Made by a program: the position numbers and the translations under genes. This document shows positions 24,798-32,663 of a DNA stretch of 64,000 bases, piece after piece. Every line of letters begins with the position of its first letter. Position 1 is the first letter of the stretch. Under the pieces are notes generated by a model, which worked only from the letters and a program-made list of their open reading frames with translations, was not told where the DNA came from and did not search any database. The stretch comes from Chryseobacterium tructae (GTDB lineage Bacteria; Bacteroidota; Bacteroidia; Flavobacteriales; Weeksellaceae): contig NZ_JAUFQR010000001.1 in the NCBI RefSeq assembly GCF_030409875.1, positions 1,488,001 to 1,552,000 on the forward strand, read 5' to 3'.

Positions 24798-26030
24798 TTA
24801 TTGAGAGAATATCTTTAAATACTCTTTCGGCATCCATAGGAAACATAAGATTAAAGCTCCGATCAACACGAGGGATAAAACCAAAGTAGCTACTTTGAAA
24901 CCATCTAACCTGAACTCTTTCTCCCGAGGTCTGCCAGAACTGTGAAACCCGGAAAGTCCATTAGCATACGGCTGATTTTCCTTTGCTCCCTGAACTCTTC
25001 CTTGAGCTGAAGATAAAGATGATAGCGATTCTATATTTTTGTTTTGACGGATAATATCGGCAAATGACCGTTTGTTTTCCTGATGTCGTTTCTTAGCAGC
25101 TTCTACCTTTCCATTTGATGTAAGAAGATGGATTACTTCCTCAATTTTTCCGGAGTACTGATCATATTCTTTCGTAATGACTTGAATTCCGTTTTTGGAT
25201 TCACTTATTTTGGATTCGTTTTCCTGATGTCTTTTTTCATTTTGTGAAATCTGTCTGTTAAGGTCTTCAAGCAGCTGTGTTTTCTCCTCTTTCAAACCTT
25301 CTCTTTCCTTTTCCAGATCAGAAATGGTACTTTGAAGGATTCTAAGTCTTTCTTCCTCCAAGAGATCGAGCTCTTTTTTAAACCCGTCAGCATCTATAAT
25401 CTTAAAAATATCTTTTTGCTTTACAAACTCCCCAATTTCATGGCTTTGAGTAAAATAAATGGTATCATAAACGTTTAAGAGATCAAGTGCCTTGTTAAAG
25501 AATTTCTGTAACTGAGCAGGATTGGTTTCACAATACACCACAAGATACTTATTGCTGGACTGAGCAAAATTCAATTCTTCAACTTCCCTGATATTAAATC
25601 CTATTTTATCAAAATCTTTCGGCTTTTGAATGGAAAACTGATCGGAATGATTGACTGTAATCGTTCCACCTGAAAGATTGTTTTTTTCAAGACTATTCTG
25701 AAAATCATTTAAAGCATTGATGATAAGACCTTCAGACGAAATTTTATTAACGAAAATCAAGCTTGAACCTATAAATGTTCCGCCTCTGTCCGAAGTTTGT
25801 TCCTTGGCAAACGTATAAACAGAGTAGGAAATGAGGTTGCATCCCCCAGCGTAATCTTTCCGGATAGAATAGATGCTGCTTTGAGGAAATAGTTGAATGG
25901 CATCCGTTTTTAAATCGAATGTTCGCATCTCTTGGGCTATGGCTTTCGTTCCCCCTAAAAAAAAGGTTTGCCTGAAGCCATTCGGATTGCCAAAAGTGCC
26001 AAATGCGGAGAAAAAATAGGTATTGTCCAT
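24798..26030 (-). CDS. GTPase-associated protein with coiled coil and C-terminal membrane anchor
   Basis: The 410-aa protein has a globular N-terminus (MDNTYFFSAFGTFGNPNGF, residues 1-225), a long coiled coil (about 220-330) with repeated Glu/Lys/Gln heptads, a low-complexity linker (about 330-375) and one C-terminal membrane helix (FKVATLVLSLVLIGALILCFLW) before a short tail. The N-terminus vaguely resembles GAP1-N-type domains found beside prokaryotic TRAFAC GTPases, but I am not sure. Its start shares a base with the stop of the GTPase gene upstream, so the two proteins are made together and probably interact. It could tether the GTPase to the membrane. Confidence 0.55.
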   Translation of the reverse strand: MDNTYFFSAFGTFGNPNGFRQTFFLGGTKAIAQEMRTFDLKTDAIQLFPQSSIYSIRKDYAGGCNLISYSVYTFAKEQTSDRGGTFIGSSLIFVNKISSEGLIINALNDFQNSLEKNNLSGGTITVNHSDQFSIQKPKDFDKIGFNIREVEELNFAQSSNKYLVVYCETNPAQLQKFFNKALDLLNVYDTIYFTQSHEIGEFVKQKDIFKIIDADGFKKELDLLEEERLRILQSTISDLEKEREGLKEEKTQLLEDLNRQISQNEKRHQENESKISESKNGIQVITKEYDQYSGKIEEVIHLLTSNGKVEAAKKRHQENKRSFADIIRQNKNIESLSSLSSAQGRVQGAKENQPYANGLSGFHSSGRPREKEFRLDGFKVATLVLSLVLIGALILCFLWMPKEYLKIFSQ

Positions 26031-26956
26031 TAATTTGTAAAACTAAATTTTATACGTTCCCAAAATGTTCCTTCATAATCCAGATCATATCCTACAATGC
26101 TTCTGTAGAGCCATTTTCCAAGTACTTCGGCAGTGGAGAGATTCAGTAAGCTCACCCTTTCGCCTCCGGTTGCATTTTGCACACTTCCTACGGTGTAATA
26201 GGTTTTGCTTAATCCATACGTATCAATTCGTTGTGAAGTCATGGGAAGATGTTCAGCAATAAAACCATCAAGAGCTTCAGCACTTTCCACATCCATTTTT
26301 CCGGATTTATCCCATTTGGAAACAACAAGTATGGCGTTCACCGATTTTAAATTTTTACCCTTTCTTTCCAGTTCATCCAGAAACTCATTGATGAGGGAGT
26401 CGTCTTTATATGCAGACTCATAACTGGTAACAATGATGAATGTAAGCGGAATATTAGCATTCAGAAAGGTTTCTATGCTGCTGTGGTAGCTTCCGCCTCT
26501 TCGGATGTCGTTATGATTTTCCCCGGAAGTTTCCAGAAAGGTGAGGTCAATAGGAACGACTCTTTTTGATCTGTTGTTGGGTTCAAAAACAAGATCCAGA
26601 CGGGTAACCTGATCTTTTGTTGTTCTATTGGGTAATATTCCTTGTCTGATATTTTCAAAAAAATTAGAGAGAAGAACATTGGCTTCCTTGGTATTGGGAG
26701 TTCCAAGTTTAGGTCTCAAAACCCCGGCATACGATCTGAGATAATAAAGCATGGTAGAAAGAATCACAGATTTCCCTGATTCTGCTGTTCCAAAGAAAAA
26801 AACAAAATTACTTTCCTTATTTTTAATATCATTGGAAATCGTTTTGGCAATCGGAACAAAATCTTCTTTGATATCATTTTGAAAATCGAAAGAAAGAGGC
26901 TTTAAGGGTTCCTCGGTTTCAAAAGAAAGAGGTTTTAAATGATCGTTGGTTTCCAT
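26030..26956 (-). CDS. TRAFAC-like GTPase, double-GTPase (DO-GTPase) type
   Basis: The 308-aa protein has a P-loop GTAESGKS (residues 56-63) with the flanking hydrophobic strand FVFFFG, a switch-region LTFLETSGENHNDI, and a base-recognition-like VVSKWDKSG. These place it with the TRAFAC-class GTPases found in prokaryotic conflict systems rather than with translation factors. Its N-terminus has a tandem KPLSF peptide (twice within residues 9-23) that may be a docking site. It lies between the GTPase-associated protein and the membrane protein with spacing of 0-3 bp, so all three form one unit. The GTPase call is firm; the exact subfamily is tentative. Confidence 0.75.
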   Translation of the reverse strand: METNDHLKPLSFETEEPLKPLSFDFQNDIKEDFVPIAKTISNDIKNKESNFVFFFGTAESGKSVILSTMLYYLRSYAGVLRPKLGTPNTKEANVLLSNFFENIRQGILPNRTTKDQVTRLDLVFEPNNRSKRVVPIDLTFLETSGENHNDIRRGGSYHSSIETFLNANIPLTFIIVTSYESAYKDDSLINEFLDELERKGKNLKSVNAILVVSKWDKSGKMDVESAEALDGFIAEHLPMTSQRIDTYGLSKTYYTVGSVQNATGGERVSLLNLSTAEVLGKWLYRSIVGYDLDYEGTFWERIKFSFTN

Positions 26957-26959
26957 AGT

Positions 26960-27991
26960 TTAATGATTATTAGGGATGATGGTTTTACCGCTTCTTTTAT
27001 TGGTGAATACACTTCTGCCGTTGTTTCCGCTGTAATTTCCTGAATCGGTTACCAATAAAATGATAATAACGATCACGAAATCAAGCAAAATACAGCCTGC
27101 CAGTACCACAAATTGGTACATTCCAAAGTTTTTAATAGCATGTTCAAAAGCAAAACCGATCTTTCCAACCTGTTGCGTTTTTGAAACCACGGGCTCAAAG
27201 TGTATTTTGTCATTTCCAAGAACAGTTTGTGCTCTGCTTCCCAGTTTATTGTAATCGGAAAGAGATTCATCAATTAATCCCTGAGACAGTCCGTCTTTAT
27301 CCTTTTTAGATAAAAGAAGCAGTTCCTGAATATTTTTATTCCATTTAAAAGCGGTGTTATTGATGTCGTTTTTAAGGGCTCTTTCTTCAGGCGAAAGATC
27401 CGAAACAATATTGTCGATCTGTTTTCCCATTCTTTCCGCAAGATCTTCGTAGTCTTCCCCAACAGGAGTGAGGAAGTCTACCTTTTGTCCCGTTAATCTT
27501 TCAATATCTTTAATCAATAGCTGGGCACGGGTTCCAATTCCTTTATTACCGGGATCTTTGATCTGTTCCATCATCTGTTTCTTCTTGATCTCGATATTCT
27601 GTGTAGTGGCTTTATTATACTTATAGCTTAATTTCGATTCTACATCATTTTCAAGAGCTGTAAAATTTTTATTGATATCACGAAGTTCATCAGTATAAAT
27701 ATCCGTTTTCATAAACCGTGTATACAAAGCATTAAAATTGGCAATGAAGCAGAAAGAGGCAATGAAAATGTAAATGCCCACAAGGCTTCCGGTAGGCTTA
27801 CCTGCAAGTTTAGCATTTCTCAGCATCCAGCACAGAAACAAGAGCAGCAGGGATAAAACCAATGCGATAACAAATGAGGCGGGGCCAAAGATCTGTTCCA
27901 GTCCAAGCCAGGTTTGGTAAAAACTTACGCTGATCAGTAATAATGCAAGAATTCCCAAAAAGAGATCTGCAGGAGTCGTTTTTTTATTCAT
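26960..27991 (-). CDS. Polytopic membrane protein of the GTPase module
   Basis: I start this protein at ATG 27991 (MNKKTTPADLFLGILALLLI) because the longer frame begins in an unlikely leader. It has three N-terminal membrane helices (about residues 8-110), a large extramembrane helical domain (about 115-290, with KYNKATTQNIEIKKKQMMEQ and other charged helices) and a fourth membrane helix near 305-325 (FVVLAGCILLDFVIVIIILLV), ending in a basic tail. It is the first gene of the three-gene unit. The layout suggests a membrane effector or sensor controlled by the GTPase; this is inference. Confidence 0.65.
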   Translation of the reverse strand: MNKKTTPADLFLGILALLLISVSFYQTWLGLEQIFGPASFVIALVLSLLLLFLCWMLRNAKLAGKPTGSLVGIYIFIASFCFIANFNALYTRFMKTDIYTDELRDINKNFTALENDVESKLSYKYNKATTQNIEIKKKQMMEQIKDPGNKGIGTRAQLLIKDIERLTGQKVDFLTPVGEDYEDLAERMGKQIDNIVSDLSPEERALKNDINNTAFKWNKNIQELLLLSKKDKDGLSQGLIDESLSDYNKLGSRAQTVLGNDKIHFEPVVSKTQQVGKIGFAFEHAIKNFGMYQFVVLAGCILLDFVIVIIILLVTDSGNYSGNNGRSVFTNKRSGKTIIPNNH

Positions 27992-28190
27992 AATGTAGTT
28001 ATTGTTTTTTTTGAATGAGTTTATAAAAACACTTTGTTTTATAATGTCCGAAACTACAAACAACCCTCAGAAAAAAATTACGGGAAACCATAAGAATTAT
28101 TCATCTTTGATCAGGTTGTATGCTCAAAAGAAAAAGCCAATGAAGGAAAACTTCATCGACTTATTTACATTTTAAAGAATACTTAATCTG

Positions 28191-29378
28191 TTAATCATCC
28201 TTTTCGTTGTTACCATGCAAAATTTCTCCACCCTGTAAAGAGATTTCTACGGCCTGATTGCTATATTTCCTCATTTTATCTTCATAATCAGCTATCGCAG
28301 TTGAAATATTGCTATGATTCATTATATTTTCTGTTAAAAGAGCAGCATCTATAAACGCTGTATTGGCTCCTACACCTCCTGCCGGGCTCATGGTATGTAC
28401 AGCGTCACCTAATGCGGTAATATTTCCTGATGGCCAGGCTTCTTTAGGAAGAGATGACCGAATCGGATTAATAGATAATGATTTTTGATCTGCATAATTG
28501 AACAAAGCCCTAAGCTGAGGATGCCAATCATGGGTGATTTGATGAATAATGGGAAAGATCTCTTCTCCCGAATGATTATAAAAATCAGCTTGTAAAAGTC
28601 CAAAAGCTTCAGGATTACCTATGAATGCCCAATAGAAATAGTTAGAAACCGGACTTAACAGATCCCAGGAGGTATCTTTTTTGGAAGTGTCAAATACCAT
28701 CGCATCAATGATCAGAGAGTACTGATTTTCTATAATGACAGAGGTTCCTTTTTGAAGTTCCGGGGAAATGGCTTTCAAAGCTTCCGGAGAATAGAATGTT
28801 CTTCCGTAGATCGTAATATTTCCTGTATTGACTTTCTGATCCCTGCAATATTCAGATCCGATTTTAGAGTGAACCCCATCAGCTGCTATGACCAGATCAG
28901 CAATATATTTTGTGCCATCAGCAAAGGAAAGCTCTACTTCTTGATTTTCTAATTCAATCCAATCTGTCAACTCCTTTCCAAAACTGATATTTTCATGTAG
29001 TCCCTGTAATAAGATTTCACGGAGGGTCAATCGGTTGGGTTTCAGATCCGGAATCTCATTTACTCCATCACTCCATGATTCTACCAGTTCATTTTTTGAA
29101 GGTTCAAGGGTTGTTGCCAGTACATTCATACCGCGATAGCTTGCCGCGCAAGTATTTATAAAAAGAGAGTATAAATTCTGGGGGAGACATGTTTGTAGTG
29201 CTTTTCTTCCTGGTTCATTCACTCTGATTCTATATCCCTGAGTTCGGGTATTGATGGCTGCGTCTTTTTCAAAGATCTTACAATCAAGTCCATTCTTTTT
29301 TAACCCCTGAGCGAGGCATAGCCCTCCTAATCCTGCTCCTATAATAGCAATCCGTTGAGTAGTGTGTTTTTGTATCAT
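28191..29378 (-). CDS. FAD-dependent monooxygenase
   Basis: The 395-aa protein is a group A flavoprotein monooxygenase related to salicylate hydroxylase and TetX. It has the FAD-binding GAGLGGLCLAQGL motif, the DG motif region VIAADGVHSKIG, and the GDAVHTMSPAGGVGANTAFIDA motif that binds FAD and substrate. Such enzymes hydroxylate aromatic or antibiotic-like substrates with NAD(P)H and oxygen. An AraC regulator lies 86 bp upstream on the same strand and probably controls it. No specific substrate can be named; TetX-type antibiotic inactivation is possible but not shown. Confidence 0.88.
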   Translation of the reverse strand: MIQKHTTQRIAIIGAGLGGLCLAQGLKKNGLDCKIFEKDAAINTRTQGYRIRVNEPGRKALQTCLPQNLYSLFINTCAASYRGMNVLATTLEPSKNELVESWSDGVNEIPDLKPNRLTLREILLQGLHENISFGKELTDWIELENQEVELSFADGTKYIADLVIAADGVHSKIGSEYCRDQKVNTGNITIYGRTFYSPEALKAISPELQKGTSVIIENQYSLIIDAMVFDTSKKDTSWDLLSPVSNYFYWAFIGNPEAFGLLQADFYNHSGEEIFPIIHQITHDWHPQLRALFNYADQKSLSINPIRSSLPKEAWPSGNITALGDAVHTMSPAGGVGANTAFIDAALLTENIMNHSNISTAIADYEDKMRKYSNQAVEISLQGGEILHGNNEKDD

Positions 29379-29464
29379 AATTTTTAAGCATCAATCCTAT
29401 TGTATATTGGTGATGAATTGATGGGACAAAATTATCTTGAACGTAGGGTTGAAACGATAGCTAT

Positions 29465-30307
29465 TTAATGGCGATGATGGGACAAATCTTGGTTTTTTAC
29501 TCTGAATTCTAATGCTGTTGCTTCTGTTCCTTTTTTAAAAAAACGTGAAAAATACACTGGATCATCGTATCCTAATTCAAATGCAATCTGTTTCACATCC
29601 ATGGTTGTATATACTAATAGACGTTTGGCTTCCCACAATATTTTTTGTTGGATCCAAAAACTGGCAGGATATCCTGTAACATCTTTTACCGCTTCATTCA
29701 GATAAAGAGGAGTGATCGTCAATCGTTGGGCATATTGTTGTACCTGTTTGATGCTTTTAAAATGATCGGAAATAAGTTTCTTAAATTGCCTTGTAATGCT
29801 ATATTTCTGACTCTGAGCCGAAAGCTGTGGCTTTGGTTCTTCTGAAATCCTGGAAATAATAATTCCAATCGCAGCATCAGCGAGTGATGTTTCTATTGAT
29901 GAATTATAAGTTTCTTTTTCTGTTTTTTCAAGGAATGGAAGTAAGTCAAAGAGTAAATCATTTGCTTTAATAGAAACAGATTGATGAAGCCATTGATGTA
30001 GATCCAGAATTTCCCGATACAACTCGGAAACACTTCCTGCTTCCACAAATAAAAACCAACCTTCATTATCTTTCTGATCCATATACTGGTGAATCTGACC
30101 TGGAGCCACAAAACAAAGAGAAGTATCTTTTAATGTGATGGTTTTAAAATCAACTTCCAATGTAAAATCACCTTTCTTCTGAATAATAAACATATAATGA
30201 TCATCCCGATGAACTCCAGCCTGTTTCTCATGGAAAACAGATAAAGGCATTACTCTGACTGCCGAATTTTCCAATTGATTGTGGTGAGAAGGGATCATCT
30301 TTTTCAT
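29465..30307 (-). CDS. AraC family transcriptional regulator
   Basis: The 280-aa protein has a cupin-like N-terminal sensor (CFVAPGQIHQY near residue 65) and a C-terminal double helix-turn-helix (YAQRLTITPLYLNEAVKDV and VKQIAFELGYDDPVYFSRFF). It resembles the AraC protein at 4269-5132 in layout and motif spacing. It is upstream of the FAD monooxygenase on the same strand, so it is its likely regulator. The inducer is unknown. Confidence 0.9.
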   Translation of the reverse strand: MKKMIPSHHNQLENSAVRVMPLSVFHEKQAGVHRDDHYMFIIQKKGDFTLEVDFKTITLKDTSLCFVAPGQIHQYMDQKDNEGWFLFVEAGSVSELYREILDLHQWLHQSVSIKANDLLFDLLPFLEKTEKETYNSSIETSLADAAIGIIISRISEEPKPQLSAQSQKYSITRQFKKLISDHFKSIKQVQQYAQRLTITPLYLNEAVKDVTGYPASFWIQQKILWEAKRLLVYTTMDVKQIAFELGYDDPVYFSRFFKKGTEATALEFRVKNQDLSHHRH

Positions 30308-30389
30308 GGGATAGATCTAATAGTGAATACGAAGATACTCTTTCTGAGATAAGTGTACACAATAATAGAATACTGAAAATAGGCATCAT

Positions 30390-30620
30390 TATTTTTAGCC
30401 ACGAATACACGAATGGCTTTTGGCCTACTTGTAATCCTGCTATTTCTATTTTAAAAACAATAAGAATGTTTAATGATTGGCTGGGAAAAGTTTTTTGCTA
30501 AAAATCTATGTGACCTTTAGTTTATAAACTTAATTTCTTTTTACAAACTAAAGGAAACATAGAAGATACTTTAAATATTAATAAAAAAAGTATAGTATTT
30601 TTTATTCGTGTATTCATAGC
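30390..30620. repeat. Nested palindromic intergenic element
   Basis: The 30308-30677 spacer has no gene. It holds two nested inverted repeats: outer arms ACGAATACACGAAT at about 30400 with ATTCGTGTATTCAT at about 30605, and inner arms CTATGT..CCTTTAGTTTATAAA (30506-30529) with TTTACAAACTAAAGG..ACATAG (to 30562). This is likely a dispersed repeat of the genus. Confidence 0.55.
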
Positions 30621-30677
30621 AAAATTAAAAAATCTGTGGTTAAAAAGATTCTCTCAGATGAATACCGCTTTTATCAA

Positions 30678-31820
30678 TTATTCTGAAGGGCTATCTTCAG
30701 ATTTTAGCTTATTGATTAATGGATTGGCATACATGGCCAGGAAATATTCTTTAGAAACAGGATCAGACGGATCGATACGCATTTCCAGTCTTCGGATAAA
30801 CAATTGTTTTTCCTGCTCTGTATATTGAGAGGCATAGGTATCTGTATTATTGATCAGATCGTAGGCTATGTATTTCGTAGGCCAAAGTTTATAATTCTTA
30901 ATGATGGAATCATCAATGAGTTGTGCAATGGCTTGTATCTGCTTGTTTTTATTGTCAATGGTCGCTGCAATATGATCGAGTTCTGTATGAATCACATCAC
31001 CGGCATGCAGATGAATTCTTTTCTTTTGACCTAAAATTCCGCTGAGTATGGTGTTGAAATCCTCGTTCTTTCCTTTAATATATTCCTCTTCTCTGTGTTG
31101 TGCCAGCAGTTGAGGCATTTTTAGGGAATCTGTAGGATCATATTCATAGGAGATGGAAATAGGAACTATTTTTAATGTTTTAAAATAATCTACCAGTGAT
31201 TGATCCCCGGCTGCCATAGCCAACATTTTTAAAACGCCTTGCTGAGTAGCATCATTCCCGTCTTTAGCACGACCTTCACGCTGTGCAATCCATACGGAGC
31301 GGTTTTCTTCGTGCAGCAGCATGTCAATGTACTCGGATAGGGTTTGTGAACTTTTAAGCTGGTCACGAATGGACAAGCCTCTCTGAACTAAAAAGTTGCG
31401 GTTTAATTTGGCCAGTACATTCAGAAATTTTCTTTTTACAAGATTGTCACCAATGGCTGAAGCTGTCATAATGTGGCCACTTTCTAATAAAACCAGGTTA
31501 AGCAGTGAAGTGTCCAGTACAATATCCCTGTGATTCGAAATGTAAAGATAGGACGTGTTCTTATCTAGCTTATCAAAACCTGAAGTCGTTAATCCTTCAG
31601 AGCTTTTGGCAAGAATCTGACGAACTGCATACGCCACAAACTGATGCTGAAAATCACTTATAGAGTGTATTTCTTTAAATTGTTCCAGCCAAACTTGCTC
31701 ATCCTCACCGGGAAAAGTAAAGTTCATCAATGCTTTCATCATGGGATCACGAGCTATGCTTTGTAATCTTTCGTTTACTTCATGATCATAGAAATACCGG
31801 ATTTCATCAAACTTCGACAT
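30678..31820 (-). CDS. Glycerol-3-phosphate/1-acylglycerol-3-phosphate acyltransferase-like protein
   Basis: The 380-aa protein contains the acyltransferase block I NHRDIVLD (residues 96-103; a variant of the NHX4D motif) and the glycine-containing WIAQREGRAKDGND, matching block III of PlsB/PlsC-type enzymes that transfer acyl chains from ACP or CoA to lipid precursors. It lacks strong membrane helices. It is preceded by a gene-free spacer with a large repeat and stands alone. Confidence 0.8.
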   Translation of the reverse strand: MSKFDEIRYFYDHEVNERLQSIARDPMMKALMNFTFPGEDEQVWLEQFKEIHSISDFQHQFVAYAVRQILAKSSEGLTTSGFDKLDKNTSYLYISNHRDIVLDTSLLNLVLLESGHIMTASAIGDNLVKRKFLNVLAKLNRNFLVQRGLSIRDQLKSSQTLSEYIDMLLHEENRSVWIAQREGRAKDGNDATQQGVLKMLAMAAGDQSLVDYFKTLKIVPISISYEYDPTDSLKMPQLLAQHREEEYIKGKNEDFNTILSGILGQKKRIHLHAGDVIHTELDHIAATIDNKNKQIQAIAQLIDDSIIKNYKLWPTKYIAYDLINNTDTYASQYTEQEKQLFIRRLEMRIDPSDPVSKEYFLAMYANPLINKLKSEDSPSE

Positions 31821-31972
31821 GGGTTTATTTAAAAATTAAAACTTTTTGCAAAAGAACGAAAATTTATCTGGGGATGGAGTATAAAGGTTGTTAAAGTATT
31901 ATGAATGGCGTAGAACTTAGAGAAATCATCTGGTGAACTGGATGAAACTTTATTATTGTCTGGATCTATTTT

Positions 31973-32547
31973 AACCACAAAAGGCACAAAAGTTTTTGAT
32001 TAAAACACTTTAGTTCACTTAAGTTAGTTTAAAATGTTGCTGCATAAAAAGCTCACTTTAGAAGAAAATTAAAGATTTTCAAAAACTTAAGTGTACTTCT
32101 CGTACGCAAAGCTTGTCACTAAAAAATAGCTTAAGTGTTCAATTCTTTTGTGGTTATTAAAAACAAGTTTATTATTAAAACATAATATTATTTAAAACAC
32201 TTTAGTTCACTTAAGTTAGTTTAAAATGATACTGCATAAGAAGTACACTTTAGAAGAAAATCAAAGATTTTCAAAAACTTAAGTGTACTTCTCGTACGTA
32301 AAGCTTGTCACTTAAAAATAGCTTAAGTGTTCAATTCTTTTGTGGTTATTAAAAACAAGTTTATTATTAAAACATAATATTATTTAAAACACTTTAGTTC
32401 ACTTAAGTTAGTTTAAAATGATACTGCATAAGAAGTACACTTTAGAAGAAAATTAAAGATTTTCAAACACTTAAGTGTACTTCTCATACGCAAAGCTTGT
32501 CACTTCAAATTCCTTAAGTGTTCAATTCTTTTGTGCCTTTTGTGGTT
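31973..32547. repeat. 575-bp intergenic element with terminal inverted repeats and 192-bp tandem units
   Basis: The ends are perfect inverted repeats of 20 bases: 31973-31992 and 32528-32547, starting AACCACAAAAGGCACAAAAG. Inside, a unit of 192 bp beginning AAAACACTTTAGTTCACTTA is repeated at 32002, 32194 and 32386, with internal marks CTCGTACG also spaced by 192 bp. The element has no open frame and no transposase and lies between the acyltransferase and the TonB-type receptor. Confidence 0.85.
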
Positions 32548-32663
32548 ATTATCAAAACATTTCAGATGAAAATATAATATTAAGTACATGTTATTTAATT
32601 AAAAATTCAGAATTTCTACCAAATTGCTTCCCACTTTTGCTCCGTATTAATTCTAATATCACG

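Noticed and set aside
28191..29378. TetX-type tetracycline-inactivating enzyme
   Set aside because: Only general flavin monooxygenase motifs are visible; nothing specific to tetracycline binding could be confirmed.
31973..32547. 192-bp tandem repeats considered as a CRISPR array
   Set aside because: Units are far too long and have no unique spacers, and no cas genes are present in the window.
32475..32663. N-terminal extension of the TonB-type receptor
   Set aside because: It lies partly in the repeat element and has no signal peptide, whereas the GTG at 32664 gives a normal one.
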